From Methylotuvimicrobium buryatense 5G (GTDB taxonomy: Bacteria > Pseudomonadota > Gammaproteobacteria > Methylococcales > Methylomonadaceae): 64,000 nucleotides of DNA. This document shows positions 19,301 through 28,587 of the stretch, piece after piece. The stretch covers positions 3,761,014 to 3,825,013 of the forward strand of contig NZ_KB455575.1 in the NCBI RefSeq assembly GCF_000341735.1, in the 5' to 3' direction. The first letter of the stretch is position 1, and each line of letters opens with the position of its first letter. The translations under genes were made by a program, and so were the position numbers. The notes beneath the pieces are model-generated. The model was not told where the DNA came from. It worked only from the letters and a program-made list of their open reading frames with translations, and searched no databases.

Positions 19301-20449
19301 ATTGAATTGAGTGCCGAACAAACCGACCAATGGATCGAAGTCTGGCGTGCCGATGTGAGTCCGGTTTGGCATATCGAAACGGCAGGCATCGCAATGATGC
19401 ATCAAGATAAACGCGGTTATTGGCTGCCCGAATGGCGGCCTTGGCCCGGTGAGCAAATCGTGTTGACGGTAAGCCGACCCGAACCTGCACCAGGCCAAAC
19501 GCTGACGATTGAGAGCAGTCGCTTGAATTTGACTCCGGGAAGCCGCAGCCGTAATGCGCAATTGGAGCTTGCTGTGGATAGCTCGCTCGCCGTGCAACAT
19601 ACGATTCAAATCCCCGAGCAGGCCGTATTGGAGGCGGTCACGATCAACGGCCAATCCCGCCCGATCCGGCAAAAAGACCGTGAAGTGGTATTGCCGATCG
19701 ATCCGGGCAAACAGCAAGTCGTCTTGAACTGGCAGGAGTCGGTACCGATGTCGAGCCTGCTAGAGTCGTCCCGAGTCGACTTGGCCTTGCCGAGCGTCAA
19801 CAGCAACATACACGTCACGTTGGGCGAGGATCGCTGGGTTCTGATGACGATGGGGCCGCGTTTCGGACCGGCGGTGTTAATCTGGGGCGTGCTGGTGGTG
19901 ATCGTGATCGTCTCGTTCGGCCTGGGCAAAGTCACATTGACGCCACTGAAAACCCGGCACTGGCTGTTGCTGTTGATCGGCTTGAGTCAAATACCGGTGT
20001 TGTCGGCACTGATCGTTGTGCTCTGGCTGATCGCATTGGGGCTTCGCAAAGAACGGCCGGCGCAATCGACCAAGACCTTCAATGCCGCGCAAGTCGGTCT
20101 CGGGCTTTTGACGTTGTTGTCGTTGATGTTGCTATTCTGGGCCGTCGAACAAGGGCTCCTAGGCACGCCGGACATGCAGATTACCGGTAACCAATCGAGC
20201 GCCTACCGTCTGAATTGGTACCAGGACAGAAGCGCCGAGTTACTGCCGACCGCAACCGTCGTATCGGTTCCGCTGATGGTCTACCGCCTGCTGATGTTGG
20301 CCTGGTCGCTCTGGCTTGCAGTTGCATTATTAAACTGGCTGAAATGGGGCTGGACTTGTTTCTCGTCGAATGGGCTGTGGAAAAAGGACATCGTTAAGCT
20401 GGAATCGCCGTTGGATTTAGGACATCGGGAGGAGAACGGTAAGCAGTAA
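16361..20449 (+). CDS. Large uncharacterised multi-domain membrane protein, 1362 aa
   Basis: Not recognised as a named family. An N-terminal signal peptide (MLRVRCLLLPLLWLAFPCWA) precedes a long beta-rich extracytoplasmic part (to about residue 475). There follow hydrophobic segments near 478-560 (LLDLFLVLVAALAALRLWDV, VWLNILAAVALLKVLP, VALAVLVLIAIPFMVD), a linker, a further segment near 690-745, a second large beta-rich region (about 750-1160), and four or five helices near the C-terminus. The two halves have parallel layout (beta-rich domain, then helices). RBS AGGAG lies 11 bases before the ATG. Single gene between mpl and a terminator hairpin. Confidence 0.75.
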   Translation: MLRVRCLLLPLLWLAFPCWAEPLKPENVPEPLKPWIDWVLHDDTERGCPFLYNSFEQKRCAWPSRLDLVLSGTEGRFTIDWNAYRESWVNLPGHDKQWPLNVTANGKPLLVTEKKGRPSVFLEPGTYTIEGAFAWDKLPENLTIPQDTGLITLRINGRIIDRPNLKQGQLWLTGTDDRPVKPDERNSLELQVFRQLIDEIPMQVLTRLDLNVSGEQREVKLAYPMLEGFLPLRIDSPLPARLEPDGQLLVQVRPGRWQLDILARSTEALNSIPISEPLSDQPDDWPKSEIWVFDARPSLRVVEIERPAAIDPSQTNLPEHWKRFPAYAIKQGESLVLKTIRRGDPDGEPNNLNLTRILWLDFNGKGYTVNDKITGTLSQGWRLDALPGVELGRVSLDGTNQLITRAPDGQSRGVEIRKGVIRLDADSRIDGSPGALNAVGWAQSFHQVHAELNLPPGWRLLAAGGVDNVPDSWLSRWTLLDLFLVLVAALAALRLWDVYRGALTLLTLVLIWHEPGAPQWVWLNILAAVALLKVLPEGRFRNVAGAFRNVALAVLVLIAIPFMVDQVRIGLYPQLEKPWQQIQGPRYERPVAGAMPEAADELMMMEAPSLDTVRKKARSAAGIVAKAVPSAVPQKRLSERTDPNAKIQTGPGLPQWQWQTINLSWNGSVAPDQQISLWYLSPFVTMLLNFLRVGLIAFLAIAMIERLPKHFKFNRSAASLLVILGLPLLMMTPSTPVQAAFPDPVLLDELKNRLQKAPDCVPNCAGISLMRFTISGKELTIDLEVHARDKVAVPLPGHYEQWFPNTVSIDGEPAKALYSFNNGLWLALDAGLHRVVMKGTAPAMAKFTVPLPLKPKRAELAVSDWQVFGVHENGLTDDQLQFSRIAQTEAVTEKAAFDPGILPSFVRIERTLQLGLDWRVETRVVRVSPSGSSIVLAVPLLDGESVITGGVRVEKGKALVNMTATQSVMHWESVLKKTEHIELSAEQTDQWIEVWRADVSPVWHIETAGIAMMHQDKRGYWLPEWRPWPGEQIVLTVSRPEPAPGQTLTIESSRLNLTPGSRSRNAQLELAVDSSLAVQHTIQIPEQAVLEAVTINGQSRPIRQKDREVVLPIDPGKQQVVLNWQESVPMSSLLESSRVDLALPSVNSNIHVTLGEDRWVLMTMGPRFGPAVLIWGVLVVIVIVSFGLGKVTLTPLKTRHWLLLLIGLSQIPVLSALIVVLWLIALGLRKERPAQSTKTFNAAQVGLGLLTLLSLMLLFWAVEQGLLGTPDMQITGNQSSAYRLNWYQDRSAELLPTATVVSVPLMVYRLLMLAWSLWLAVALLNWLKWGWTCFSSNGLWKKDIVKLESPLDLGHREENGKQ

Positions 20450-20458
20450 GTAGTGAGT

Positions 20459-20483
20459 GGGACGGCGCTTGTAATACCGTCCC
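20459..20483. terminator. Hairpin between convergent genes
   Basis: GGGACGG...CCGTCCC stem with an 11-base loop, between the stop of the large membrane protein gene and the stop of the Dabb gene. The following tract is only weakly T-rich, so it is a modest bidirectional terminator candidate. Confidence 0.45.
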
Positions 20484-20537
20484 TCATGTTTTGCCGGATA
20501 TTAAATTCGAACCACGCCGACTCATCGCGGCTCAAGA

Positions 20538-20951
20538 TCATTCGATGAAATCGTAAGCCTTGTATTTTTCGACCAAGGGTTTCAAGACTTCTTTAAGGAC
20601 TTGATCATGGACCGGGTGATTCAAATAATTTTCCAGCGCTTGCTGGTTCTCGAAGGTGCTGGAGATCGCGATATCGTAGGAACCGTCGAGCGAGTGACTG
20701 CCATGTTTACGTTTGACGGCGGTAGGCGTGCCGATGTTGTAGGCGAGCACTCCGGGTAGCTTGGCCAGGCGTTTGGTGCCCTCGATGTATTGACGACGCG
20801 CGTTTTCATCGCCGTGTTGTTTCAGCCAGATAATCACCACATGATGAGCCTTGCGCTGCTCACTGGGATCGGTTGCTTGTTCCTTTGCGCCTGCGGCCGA
20901 ACTCAATGCGGCCAATATCATTAAGAGTGAAAGCGGTTTCGCTAATTTCAT
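20538..20951 (-). CDS. Exported Dabb (stress-responsive alpha/beta barrel) protein
   Basis: A 137-residue protein with a signal peptide (about residues 1-22, ending SSAAGA) followed by a Dabb ferredoxin-like fold: HHVVIIWLK, PGVLAYNIGTP, SYDIAISSTFENQQALENYL and HPVHDQVLKEVLKPL are the family marks. Dabb proteins are small dimeric barrels of varied or unknown role; export to the periplasm is inferred from the leader. A strong GAGGAGGAAAC ribosome site precedes the ATG. Confidence 0.85.
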   Translation of the reverse strand: MKLAKPLSLLMILAALSSAAGAKEQATDPSEQRKAHHVVIIWLKQHGDENARRQYIEGTKRLAKLPGVLAYNIGTPTAVKRKHGSHSLDGSYDIAISSTFENQQALENYLNHPVHDQVLKEVLKPLVEKYKAYDFIE

Positions 20952-21007
20952 TTTGTTTCCTCCTCGGAATTAAGGCGATGGTCGATCGCAGAATGGTAAA
21001 AGCCGGT

Positions 21008-21203
21008 TAGGATTTCGTGAAAAATAACTTCCTGGAGCTATGAGTTTTGTAGCGGGTTCGGTAACTCGCTTGACAGGACGCCGTGAATACGTCCGTGTAG
21101 GCTTGACGGCGGCTTTCCTTGCCGCCGACACCTGCCAATCGAGTTACCGAACCTGCTTACCTTGCATTAACAATAAGGAAGTTATTTATGACCAAATCCT
21201 TAA
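21008..21203. repeat. Inverted-repeat element R2, copy 2
   Basis: TAGGATTTCGTGAAAAATAA at the left is mirrored by AAGGAAGTTATTTATGACCA plus AATCCTTAA at the right. The inner phrase GACGCCGTGAATACGTCC and the CCTGCCAATCGAGTTACCGA motif recur in copy 1 (3668-4048). This copy lacks the nested 85-bp unit, so it is probably the unmodified form. Confidence 0.65.
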
Positions 21204-21283
21204 TCTATCCGTCATGAAGCGGGAACCGGCATGATGAATCACGGCGGTTTTTGTTGTTGCCGTTTTAAACCCGACAAGAAACT

Positions 21284-21396
21284 ATAAGCCTAATAAGAGC
21301 AATTGGCATGTGTTGTAGACCGTTCGTGCTGAGCCCAGTCGAAGCATGGAGGGGCTACAACACTTTGAAGCCTCAAACTACCCTTTTTAGGTTTAT
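21284..21396. repeat. Diverged copy of element R4
   Basis: Shares TGTTGTAGACCGTTCGTGCT and CTTTGAAGCCTCAAACTACC-like text with 13132-13317 but is shorter; its ends ATAAGCCTAATAAG and CTTTTTAGGTTTAT are imperfect inverted repeats. No gene is seen between 20952 and 21429. Confidence 0.55.
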
Positions 21397-21429
21397 AGGC
21401 AAGTTTTTGACAGGGTATGTTGTCGTACC

Positions 21430-22335
21430 TTACCTTTTGCCCGAATCGGCTTTTTTAGACATCGATTCATAACCGGAAATGACATCGAACAATTCCTCGT
21501 CGATACTTCGCTGGCGTGTCTGATTGAAGGTTCGGCCGAGGTCATCCAACAGTTCGTCGATATTCTTTTCGGCCCGTTGCATCGCCGCCAGGCGACTGGC
21601 GTTTTCGCCGGCGAGCGACTCGGCGCAGGCTCTGTACATCGAAACGAAGAGATACTCCCGGATCAGGGCTCTCAGCGTCCCATCGTAATCGCCGACCGTT
21701 TCCGGAAGATTATCGGTCGGCCAAGCCGCCTTGACAAACTTGAGCCGCCACGCGGAATCCAGGGGCAACAGACGCAGACAGACCGGCTCATAGACGGCGC
21801 CGATCTCCGATTTAGGCCGGTTATGGAAAAGATAAAGCGAACTTTCATGGCTTAGTTGCCGGGTTTCGGTTTCGAGCAACAGTTGGCCGATCAACGGTGT
21901 AATGGCAGCCACCGAATTGGGCGTCGCAAATACTCTGCTTACCTCCAATCCCGAGTCGAGCAGATGCCCGTGAATGCGTTCGCCAACGGTCCAGATGATT
22001 TGCTCGCCCGCTAATTCTTGAAGTCGCTTGATCGCGAATTCGACCAACACATCATTGAACTGTCCGACCAAGCCTTGATCGGTGCCTAAAACGATCACGC
22101 CGATCCGATCCTCGGCTTTGCGCCGCGTGGTTTCGCCATAGGCGCCTACGCCCATCGGCTTGAGACTCGCCGTCAACGCCAGTTCGACGGTGCGGGCGTA
22201 ATCCTCCAATGAACGTACGGCTTCTTCGTATTGAACGATGCTGGAAGCGGCCAGCGCCTTCATCGTCCGCACGACACTTTTCAGATCGCCCGCGCCTTCA
22301 ATTTTACGGCGCAATTCGTTCGGCGTATCGGTCAT
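21430..22335 (-). CDS. atpG: N-ATPase gamma subunit
   Basis: Central stalk subunit of a rotary ATPase. The 301-residue product starts with [20 protein letters not shown], the N-terminal helix that turns inside the alpha3beta3 head, and ends with [20 protein letters not shown], matching the C-terminal helix pair of gamma. The middle is divergent from standard F-type gamma, as usual in N-ATPases. Its ATG overlaps the atpA stop by 4 bases (ATGA). It is the last gene of the atpDCQRBEFAG operon. Confidence 0.92.
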   Translation of the reverse strand: MTDTPNELRRKIEGAGDLKSVVRTMKALAASSIVQYEEAVRSLEDYARTVELALTASLKPMGVGAYGETTRRKAEDRIGVIVLGTDQGLVGQFNDVLVEFAIKRLQELAGEQIIWTVGERIHGHLLDSGLEVSRVFATPNSVAAITPLIGQLLLETETRQLSHESSLYLFHNRPKSEIGAVYEPVCLRLLPLDSAWRLKFVKAAWPTDNLPETVGDYDGTLRALIREYLFVSMYRACAESLAGENASRLAAMQRAEKNIDELLDDLGRTFNQTRQRSIDEELFDVISGYESMSKKADSGKR

Positions 22336-23861
22336 TTTTGCATCGGCGCCAGTGCCTTGCCGGCGAGTTCAACGATAGCGCCGCGGTTCGAGTCGCTCAA
22401 AGGTTCGTCCGACAATAGACTTTGCCGTAGCGCTTCGGGCAGCTCCCGTGATGCATCGCGAACCGCGAGCTCAGCCTCGGGCATTCGGTCCAGCGGTACG
22501 GTATCGAACAAGCCTTCTGTCAATGCCAGTAAAACCGCTATTTGTTCGGCTACCGAAAACGTTTCGAATTCCGGTTGTTTAAGGCAGGTGCGGATACGAC
22601 GTCCGTGTTCGATCGTCTTGCGGGTATGTTCATCGAGACGGGTGCCGAAACGGGCAAAGGTTTCCAATTCTTCGAATTGCGCGTAAGCCAGCTTCAGGTC
22701 GCCCGCAACGGAACGGTAGGCGGGGCGCTGTGCCTTGCCGCCCACCCGCGATACCGACTTGCCCACATCGATGGCCGGCAATACGCCTAATTCGAACAAG
22801 GCCGGCGACAAATAAATCTGGCCGTCGGTAATCGAAATCAGATTGGTCGGAATATAGGCGGACAGATTCTGCGCTTCGGTTTCGATGATCGGCAGCGCGG
22901 TCAATGAGCCGCCGCCGAGATCGTCATGCAAATGTGTCGCGCGCTCCAATAATCGGGAATGAATATAAAAAATATCCCCGGGAAAAGCTTCGCGTCCCGG
23001 CGGTCGCCGCAACAATAATGAAAGCTCGCGGTAAGCGCGGGCATGATTGGTTAAGTCGTCATAAACGATCAGTACGTCACGGCCTTGTTCCATGAAATAT
23101 TCGGCTATGCTGGTCGCCGCATAAGGCGCGATATAGGCTAGACCGGATGGGCGGTGGCCGCCTGTGACCACGACCACCGTATAATCCATCGCGCCTTTTT
23201 CCTGCAAGGTGGCGATCACTTGGGACACGGCCGAAGCCCGTTGGCCGATCGCGCAATAAACACATAGGACATTTTGATCGCGCTGATTAAGTATCGTGTT
23301 GATCGCAATGGAGGTTTTGCCGATTTGCCGATCGCCCAGGATCAGTTCGCGCTGACCTCGACCGATCGGGATCAATGCGTCGATGACTTTAATGCCGGTT
23401 TGCAGCGGTACGGTCACCGGAGACCGGTCCATGATCGCAGGCGCTTCGCGCTCGATGGGACGGCGCTCGCTAAAATCGAGCGGTCCTTTTCCGTCCATGG
23501 CATGACCTAGCGGGTCGATCACGCGTCCAATGAGCCCTGTGCCCACCGGCACATCCATCACCCGGCCGGTGCGTTCGACTTCATCGCCGGCCTGTAAATG
23601 CCAATAATCGCCGAGTAGAACGACGCCGGTTTCATCCTCTTCGACATTGAAGGCAATGCCGTATAAATCGTTCGGAAACCTGACCAACTCTTCAAAACCC
23701 ACGCCCGGCAATCCGGACACTTTGGCGATGCCGGTAGACACGGTTGTGATCGTGCCCACCTCTTGCAAGGTCATTTGCGGGCTATAGGTTTCACGAGCCT
23801 GTTTGATGTTCTCGAAGGCGCGCTCCAGAACGCTTGCTAACTGATCAGACGGCATGAGCAT
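22332..23861 (-). CDS. atpA: N-ATPase alpha subunit
   Basis: Non-catalytic nucleotide-binding subunit of the head, 509 residues. Walker A is [13 protein letters not shown], the arginine-finger region is [14 protein letters not shown], and [19 protein letters not shown] is canonical. The segment [20 protein letters not shown] departs from the usual ASASDPAPLQYIAPYSG of F-type alpha, a mark of this lineage. The start overlaps the end of atpF by 17 bases. Confidence 0.95.
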   Translation of the reverse strand: MLMPSDQLASVLERAFENIKQARETYSPQMTLQEVGTITTVSTGIAKVSGLPGVGFEELVRFPNDLYGIAFNVEEDETGVVLLGDYWHLQAGDEVERTGRVMDVPVGTGLIGRVIDPLGHAMDGKGPLDFSERRPIEREAPAIMDRSPVTVPLQTGIKVIDALIPIGRGQRELILGDRQIGKTSIAINTILNQRDQNVLCVYCAIGQRASAVSQVIATLQEKGAMDYTVVVVTGGHRPSGLAYIAPYAATSIAEYFMEQGRDVLIVYDDLTNHARAYRELSLLLRRPPGREAFPGDIFYIHSRLLERATHLHDDLGGGSLTALPIIETEAQNLSAYIPTNLISITDGQIYLSPALFELGVLPAIDVGKSVSRVGGKAQRPAYRSVAGDLKLAYAQFEELETFARFGTRLDEHTRKTIEHGRRIRTCLKQPEFETFSVAEQIAVLLALTEGLFDTVPLDRMPEAELAVRDASRELPEALRQSLLSDEPLSDSNRGAIVELAGKALAPMQK

Positions 23862-24645
23862 CGGGTCCGGAATGGCTCTGAGATACGCTTTTGGCCGTTA
23901 GTGTCCGATCTATACTGCTCTCAAAGTCTTGCAGGTATTCTGCGATATTCCAAGATAGTTTCCGGCCATTCGAACTCAGTTCGATGCCGCTGATTTGATC
24001 GGCATCGATATCGAATTCAATCGGGGCATTGACCGTAAATACGTCGTTGACGGCTTGTTTGATGGCGCTTTGCTGTTCCGGCATTAGAGCGAAAACGCTA
24101 CGGACCTGGATTGGACTCGATGACTCTTGGATCGCATCGCTAAGCCGATTTTTTTCGGAGTCGTCGAGCGTGTGCAGACGTTGGAGAAAGGCTTCGCAAA
24201 TACGCTGCTCCAGGCTCACCGAAGCCAAATCGGCTAACGTTTTACGGCTGATGGCAAAAACTTCCTCCCGGGTATTTCGCATGAGTTCCCGGTGTAAGCG
24301 ATTTTGCTCGTTTTTTAGCGCTTGCTGCCAGGCGGAACGAAGCTCATCGGCTTCAATTCTTGCCGCCTTAATCAGTTTTTCGCGTTCGTGAGCCGCATCA
24401 TCATGTACTTGTTTCAAAAGGCTCTCGCGCTGCTGCTCGAAACGTTCAATTTTGTCGACATATTCGATGCGTTCTCGTTCGGCAGAGGCCTTTATTTTTC
24501 GGGCTTCTTCCAGCTGTCCGGCAATTTTGTTTTCGCGATCGGTCAGCGCCTGCATGATGGGCTTATAAAGAAAGCGCTTCAACAAAGCCATCAAAATCAA
24601 GAAGTTGACAAGTTGAGCGAAAACGGTGAACCAGTCGATTAGCAT
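23845..24645 (-). CDS. atpF: N-ATPase b subunit with delta-like C-terminal extension
   Basis: Peripheral stalk subunit. Residues about 5-25 form the membrane anchor ([20 protein letters not shown]), followed by a long charged helix (about 30-150). At 266 residues it is about 100 longer than ordinary b. The extra part (about 165-250) reads [19 protein letters not shown] and [20 protein letters not shown], which resembles the C-terminal domain of the delta/OSCP subunit (SALPL.EEQ... and IGG...GDKVIDGSIRGRL type). As no atpH is in the operon, this extension could replace delta. The b part is firm; the delta likeness is by eye. Confidence 0.88.
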   Translation of the reverse strand: MLIDWFTVFAQLVNFLILMALLKRFLYKPIMQALTDRENKIAGQLEEARKIKASAERERIEYVDKIERFEQQRESLLKQVHDDAAHEREKLIKAARIEADELRSAWQQALKNEQNRLHRELMRNTREEVFAISRKTLADLASVSLEQRICEAFLQRLHTLDDSEKNRLSDAIQESSSPIQVRSVFALMPEQQSAIKQAVNDVFTVNAPIEFDIDADQISGIELSSNGRKLSWNIAEYLQDFESSIDRTLTAKSVSQSHSGPDAHAV

Positions 24646-24649
24646 GGCT

Positions 24650-24931
24650 TTACTGCCCCGCTGTCTGGGCTATCACATAATTCCAAAAAGGATTGGCGAA
24701 GACCAGAATCATCGACACGACAAAACAATAAATGGCGGTCGATTCGACCATGGCCAGACCAACAAACAGCGTTCGGGTAATTGTTGCCGCAGCATCAGGT
24801 TGTTGCGCCAATGCCGTTAATGCGGCTGCAACCGCTTTTCCTTCACCCAAAGCTGGCCCAATACTCCCAATACAGATGGTAAAGCCAGCGGTCATGATCG
24901 ATGCGACGGCAATGTAAGCGATAATATCCAT
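24650..24931 (-). CDS. atpE: N-ATPase c subunit (rotor ring)
   Basis: The 93-residue hairpin that forms the ion-carrying ring. Helix 1 has GSIGPALGEGKAVAAALTA with Glu30; helix 2 has VGLAMVESTAIYCFVVSMIL with Val62, Glu63, Ser64, Thr65 and Tyr68. The E-S-T-x-x-Y pattern is the sodium-ligand signature of known Na+-ATP synthases, and Glu30 stands where those have Gln, giving the two-carboxylate site usual in N-ATPases. Some N-ATPase rings are reported as proton-specific, so the ion is not settled. The start at 24931 has AGAGGAG just upstream; a longer frame upstream is not used. Confidence 0.95.
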   Translation of the reverse strand: MDIIAYIAVASIMTAGFTICIGSIGPALGEGKAVAAALTALAQQPDAAATITRTLFVGLAMVESTAIYCFVVSMILVFANPFWNYVIAQTAGQ

Positions 24932-25002
24932 AATGACTCCTCTAATTTTTGATGTTAGTTTTGTAAGGTATGCTGCGCAGCCTTTGCAAAGGTATCCCGG
25001 CG

Positions 25003-25161
25003 ATACCTTTCGCACTTCAAATTTAGGCAGTGCCTAAGGAGGCACCGGGGTGCCTGACAAAGGCTTTGCCAGCATGGATGCTGGCATAGAGCCTACATGG
25101 ACGTATTTACGGCGTCCTTTGGCGGGCCCCCGGTGCCGAATTTTGATCTACGATGGGTATA
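25003..25161. repeat. Inverted-repeat element R3, copy 2, inside the ATPase operon
   Basis: Begins ATACCTTTCGCACTTCAAAT and ends CTACGATGGGTATA, with the shared CCTACATGGACGTATTTACG inside. It fills the 278-base gap between atpB and atpE, the only large gap in the operon. Confidence 0.65.
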
Positions 25162-25209
25162 ATTTGTCCCGTAATGGGTACGCGATGCATACTTTACCTG
25201 CGCATGTCG

Positions 25210-25878
25210 TCAATCATGACGGCGGGTGGCCGCAGCAATATACACTGTCGCCAGTATCGTAAAGATATAGGCTTGCACGATGCCGGTTAGTAGACCTAAT
25301 GCATTCATGATAATCGGAAAAAACAAGGGTGTCACAACTAACAATATCGCGACAATCATCGTACCGCTCATCATATTGCCGAACAGACGCACGGCCAATG
25401 CCAAGGTGCGGGATAATTCACCGATGATATTGAACGGCAACATAATCAGCGTCGGCTTTAAGTAGGACTTTAAATAACCGCCAAAGCCTTGCTCGGCAAT
25501 ACCGTAAAACGGCACGGCTATGAAAACGGCGATGGCCAATGCTGCCGTGGTCGATAACGAACCGGTCGGCGGTTCATAGCCGGGTAAAATCGCAAACAGA
25601 TTGGCGGTGACGATAAACAGAAATAAGGTACCCAGAAACCCGAGGTATTTTTCCGGTCGCTTCAGGCCGACCTCCTCGATTTGTTGATTCAGGGTAATGA
25701 CGATGACTTCCAGAACACTCTGCCAGCGTTTATTTTCTAGGCTTCTGGTTAGGTTTCGAGTGATCAGAATCGCACCGACAACCAACACTAGCATAATAGC
25801 CCAAGTCGTCACGATCGTGCCGTTAAGCTTAAGAAAACCGTATTGCCAAAAAATGATTTGATCTGAACTCAAACGCAT
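25210..25878 (-). CDS. atpB: N-ATPase a subunit
   Basis: Membrane stator with the ion half-channels, 222 residues with five or six hydrophobic helices. Conserved helix 4 contains ELSRTLALAVRLFGNMMSG with the essential arginine (LALAVRLFGN), and the last helix has GLLTGIVQAYIFTILATVYI with the conserved Gln. It starts at an ATG with GAGGAAT upstream, 4 bases after the atpR stop. The C-terminus is short (AAATRRHD). Confidence 0.95.
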   Translation of the reverse strand: MRLSSDQIIFWQYGFLKLNGTIVTTWAIMLVLVVGAILITRNLTRSLENKRWQSVLEVIVITLNQQIEEVGLKRPEKYLGFLGTLFLFIVTANLFAILPGYEPPTGSLSTTAALAIAVFIAVPFYGIAEQGFGGYLKSYLKPTLIMLPFNIIGELSRTLALAVRLFGNMMSGTMIVAILLVVTPLFFPIIMNALGLLTGIVQAYIFTILATVYIAAATRRHD

Positions 25879-25882
25879 GTGC

Positions 25883-26185
25883 TTATTCCTCGACAGTTTC
25901 GGGCAATTTTATCGATTCGAAACGGGTCAACCGAACGACGATGAAACGAGCAACGACAAAGCCTAATAGACAAGCCAAAAGCCTTGGCCAATGATCGGCA
26001 GCCAACCAATAAAAACCGGCCAGCGTGATGCCGGTTCGAAGCAGCATACTGCTAAAAAACCAGAGTCCGGGACGTTTTGACTGAAGGCCTTTTTGCACGG
26101 TCCACCAAAGTCCTCCGAAAAAAAACATCCCCAGCAAGCTGCCGGCCCCGAAAGCCAGTGCCAACATCAGATTTTCAGTCATCAT
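25883..26185 (-). CDS. atpR: N-ATPase accessory subunit AtpR
   Basis: A 100-residue membrane protein with three hydrophobic segments, the place and size of AtpR in N-ATPase operons. Arginines in the second helix and after it (LLRTGITLAGFYW, FVVARFIVVRLTRF) are typical; AtpR has been proposed to interact with the c ring glutamates. Start at 26185 with AGGATAAAA upstream, overlapping the atpQ end by 11 bases. A second ATG lies one codon later. Confidence 0.85.
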   Translation of the reverse strand: MMTENLMLALAFGAGSLLGMFFFGGLWWTVQKGLQSKRPGLWFFSSMLLRTGITLAGFYWLAADHWPRLLACLLGFVVARFIVVRLTRFESIKLPETVEE

Positions 26186-26513
26186 TTTTATCCTGTTTTT
26201 TATGGATTCGGGTTTCTTCTTCGGACACCCAACGCCAGGCGTTCCAGCACCCAAGCATCAATCCCCCGATCAATAACATCAAGGTCCAGGAATGGGAGCC
26301 GGGATATCGACTGTCTAGCCATAAACCGACGATGGTTCCCAGTAACATTGGAATGGCGACAGACCAGCCGATCAAGCCGAACCAACCCAAGCCGAACCAG
26401 ATTGTCTTATTCACTTGCCGTTGGGCTTCGAGCTTGCGTTCGGCCTTTGCACCGACTTGACGGCTCAACGGCGAGTCGGTAGACCGCTTTTTTTTATCGT
26501 TTGGTTCAGCCAC
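26175..26513 (-). CDS. atpQ: N-ATPase accessory subunit AtpQ
   Basis: A 112-residue protein with a charged N-terminal part and two helices (WFGLGWFGLIGWSVAIPMLL and WTLMLLIGGLMLGCWNAWRW), the AtpI-like AtpQ that follows atpC in this operon type. The start is a GTG at 26513 with GGAG 8 bases upstream, overlapping the atpC stop by 8 bases. A longer frame running back through atpC exists but is only a shadow. Confidence 0.85.
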   Translation of the reverse strand: MAEPNDKKKRSTDSPLSRQVGAKAERKLEAQRQVNKTIWFGLGWFGLIGWSVAIPMLLGTIVGLWLDSRYPGSHSWTLMLLIGGLMLGCWNAWRWVSEEETRIHKKQDKNDD

Positions 26514-26910
26514 GATGATACTCCATAAAGCGCCGGACAAAACCGCTTTCCAGTTTAGCCATGACCGAGCGAACGTTTTTTTCGTGTTCGTCCAATTCAA
26601 GAAATTCGTGCTCCACAGCCTCGCGCAATCGATCCAATTCGATACCGCCGATGGCGTTGCGCACCGATACCAGGACCTCGCTTCCAATCTTGACCAGCAC
26701 GCCTTGATCAATGGCCAAATAAACCTCGTCAGCCGACGCCGTTTCATAGGTTAGAATGCCCGGAGCCAAAGCCGCAGCACAATCCAGGCGGTTCGGCAAT
26801 ATGCCGAACGAGCCTTGGGAAGTCTCGGCAATGATCCGACTGACGTCCTCGTGCTCGGCGAATACCCGGAAAGGCAACAAGATTTTAAGATGCATCGATG
26901 ACGGCTTCAT
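26506..26910 (-). CDS. atpC: N-ATPase epsilon subunit
   Basis: Epsilon subunit of the rotor, about 134 residues. It begins HLKILLPFRVFAEHEDVSRI, followed by GSFGILPNRLDCAAALAPGI and LVSVRNAIGG, the beta-sandwich pattern of epsilon; the C-terminal helices are short. The ATG at 26910 is 7 bases after the atpD stop; an ATG at 26895 is a possible alternative. Confidence 0.9.
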   Translation of the reverse strand: MKPSSMHLKILLPFRVFAEHEDVSRIIAETSQGSFGILPNRLDCAAALAPGILTYETASADEVYLAIDQGVLVKIGSEVLVSVRNAIGGIELDRLREAVEHEFLELDEHEKNVRSVMAKLESGFVRRFMEYHRG

Positions 26911-26917
26911 AGTGGAC

Positions 26918-28369
<1,452 letters not shown>

Positions 28370-28431
28370 TTATTTAATAGAGGCTATGTTCGCGTTAATA
28401 GTTGAAGTTGTAGCACACCAGTCTCTTCTGC

Positions 28432-28536
28432 GGGACGGGTTATTTAACCCGTCCCCAACGTTTCGGTTTACCCTAAACATTTCGGCTTACTTCGGGCAAA
28501 GTCAAAACGTTTCGGACGGGGTTGCAAACCCCGTCC
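28432..28536. repeat. Two short hairpin repeats upstream of atpD
   Basis: GGGACGGGTTATTTAACCCG with TCCC (28432-28455) and GGACGGGGTTGCAAACCCCG with TCC (28514-28536) are near-perfect hairpins of one type. They lie in the gap 28304-28587; the atpD promoter should be between them and 28303 but I could not fix it. Confidence 0.6.
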
Positions 28537-28587
28537 TGCTTGGGCATTTTCTATATTCCGAGCCGTCAAAATAAAAATGGCGCCTGA

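Noticed and set aside
26514..26747. Long N-terminal extension of atpQ
   Set aside because: It overlaps most of atpC in another frame; the GTG at 26513 with GGAG is the supported start.
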